Source: Frateuria terrea (lineage in GTDB: Bacteria > Pseudomonadota > Gammaproteobacteria > Xanthomonadales > Rhodanobacteraceae). Taken from it: a stretch of DNA of 64,000 nt. Below the pieces are notes generated by a model. The model was not told the DNA's origin, did not search any database, and was given only the letters and a program-made list of their open reading frames with translations. The stretch spans positions 186,001 to 250,000 of the forward strand of contig NZ_FOXL01000003.1 of the NCBI RefSeq assembly GCF_900115705.1, written 5' to 3'. Numbering within the stretch: the first letter of the stretch is position 1; the number at the start of each line of letters is the position of its first letter. The translations under genes were made by a program, and so were the position numbers. Shown here piece by piece: positions 63,591-64,000 of the stretch.

Positions 63591-64000
63591 ATGCGCCGCT
63601 ATCTGGTCGGCGGTGCGGTACGCGACCGGCTGCTGGGCCGGCCGGTGGTCGACCACGACCACGTCGTGGTCGGCGCCACGCGCGAGCACATGCTGGCGCA
63701 GGGCTTCAGGCCGGTCGGCAAGGATTTCCCGGTGTTCCTGCACCCGGGCAACGGTGAGGAATACGCCCTTGCGCGCACCGAGCGCAAGACCGGCCGCGGC
63801 TACCACGGATTTGCCTTCCACGCCGACCCGGACGTGACGCTCGAAGAAGACCTGGCCCGCCGCGACCTCACCATCAACGCGATCGCCGAAGACGAGCACG
63901 GTGTGCTGGTCGACCCGTTCCACGGCCGGCGCGACCTCGAGCAGCGCGTGCTGCGGCACGTCTCGCCCGCCTTCGTGGAAGACCCGGTGCGCCTGCTGCG
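63591..64000 (+). CDS. cca: CCA-adding tRNA nucleotidyltransferase (5' part, cut by window)
   Basis: Adds or repairs the 3'-terminal CCA of tRNAs. The first 136 residues are present: the nucleotidyltransferase motif [20 protein letters not shown] with its metal-binding aspartates, [35 protein letters not shown] and [18 protein letters not shown], then [10 protein letters not shown] at the window edge. These match the gammaproteobacterial Cca/MultiCCA class, usually about 410 residues, so roughly two-thirds is missing. It begins one base after the slt stop, probably co-transcribed. Confidence 0.95.
   Translation, partial: MRRYLVGGAVRDRLLGRPVVDHDHVVVGATREHMLAQGFRPVGKDFPVFLHPGNGEEYALARTERKTGRGYHGFAFHADPDVTLEEDLARRDLTINAIAEDEHGVLVDPFHGRRDLEQRVLRHVSPAFVEDPVRLL

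Overview
The window is a 64 kb stretch of a high-GC (roughly two-thirds G+C by eye) gammaproteobacterial chromosome. Gene content and order point to the Xanthomonadales, most likely Rhodanobacteraceae (Rhodanobacter/Dyella/Luteibacter-like): rhlB lies divergent to trxA-rho, ftsEX is close to rpoH, two DsbA-like proteins follow a cytochrome c4, the gshA is plant-type, and a monothiol glutaredoxin is fused to a rhodanese. Coding density is high. I see no rRNA, tRNA, CRISPR, insertion sequence or prophage. Genes are cut at both ends: aceE lacks its last residues on the left and cca lacks its 3' part on the right.

Layout. 1-9.2 kb, minus strand: aceE, a family-2 glycosyltransferase, the MaeB-type malic enzyme, a QEGLA/MATCAP-like HExxxH protein and rsgA. 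9.3-12.4 kb, plus strand: an AlaA-type aminotransferase, an SGNH hydrolase and a glutaredoxin/A-type/rhodanese fusion. 12.4-20.5 kb, minus strand: six genes in one direction, several with 4-nt overlaps, encoding a TPP enzyme, an enolase-superfamily enzyme, a fused FAD/Fe-S 2-hydroxyacid dehydrogenase, a PPC/DUF296 protein, an Anabaena sensory rhodopsin transducer (ASRT) homologue and an SDR. This is the most system-like cluster in the window. 20.8-29.3 kb: AMP nucleosidase, DegV, a DUF4124 protein, an SDR, a small lipoprotein, SppA, a MATE exporter and a DUF3667 membrane protein.

29.3-36.3 kb: a 387-bp region holding a head-to-head pair of consensus DnaA boxes precedes priA, followed by NDH-2 and transaldolase. 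The heat-shock sigma factor rpoH then carries a perfect CIRCE (HrcA) operator in its leader, and a PKHD-type oxygenase is divergent from it. 36.3-46 kb: ung, a two-receiver response regulator with a degenerate first receiver, ftsX and ftsE (minus strand), then rhlB divergent to trxA-rho, and gshA. This Rho carries about 177 extra disordered residues at its N-terminus. A strong stem-loop lies in the rhlB-trxA gap.

46-64 kb: an acyltransferase, a lipoprotein M3 peptidase, bioD, a hemerythrin-like protein, a flavin-barrel/GAF regulator whose C-terminal DNA-binding-like domain appears split off by a frameshift, a TMEM175-like channel, msrC, engB, cytochrome c4, two DsbA-like proteins, an EEP-family hydrolase, a GH17-like membrane enzyme, Slt and the start of cca. 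Themes that recur are thiol/redox homeostasis (Grx fusion, TrxA, GshA, DsbA pair, MsrC), heat and envelope stress (RpoH, SppA, M3 peptidase) and DNA/RNA housekeeping (PriA, Ung, Rho, RhlB). Start sites were often moved from the longest open frame to internal GTG or ATG codons, using Shine-Dalgarno spacing and family lengths.
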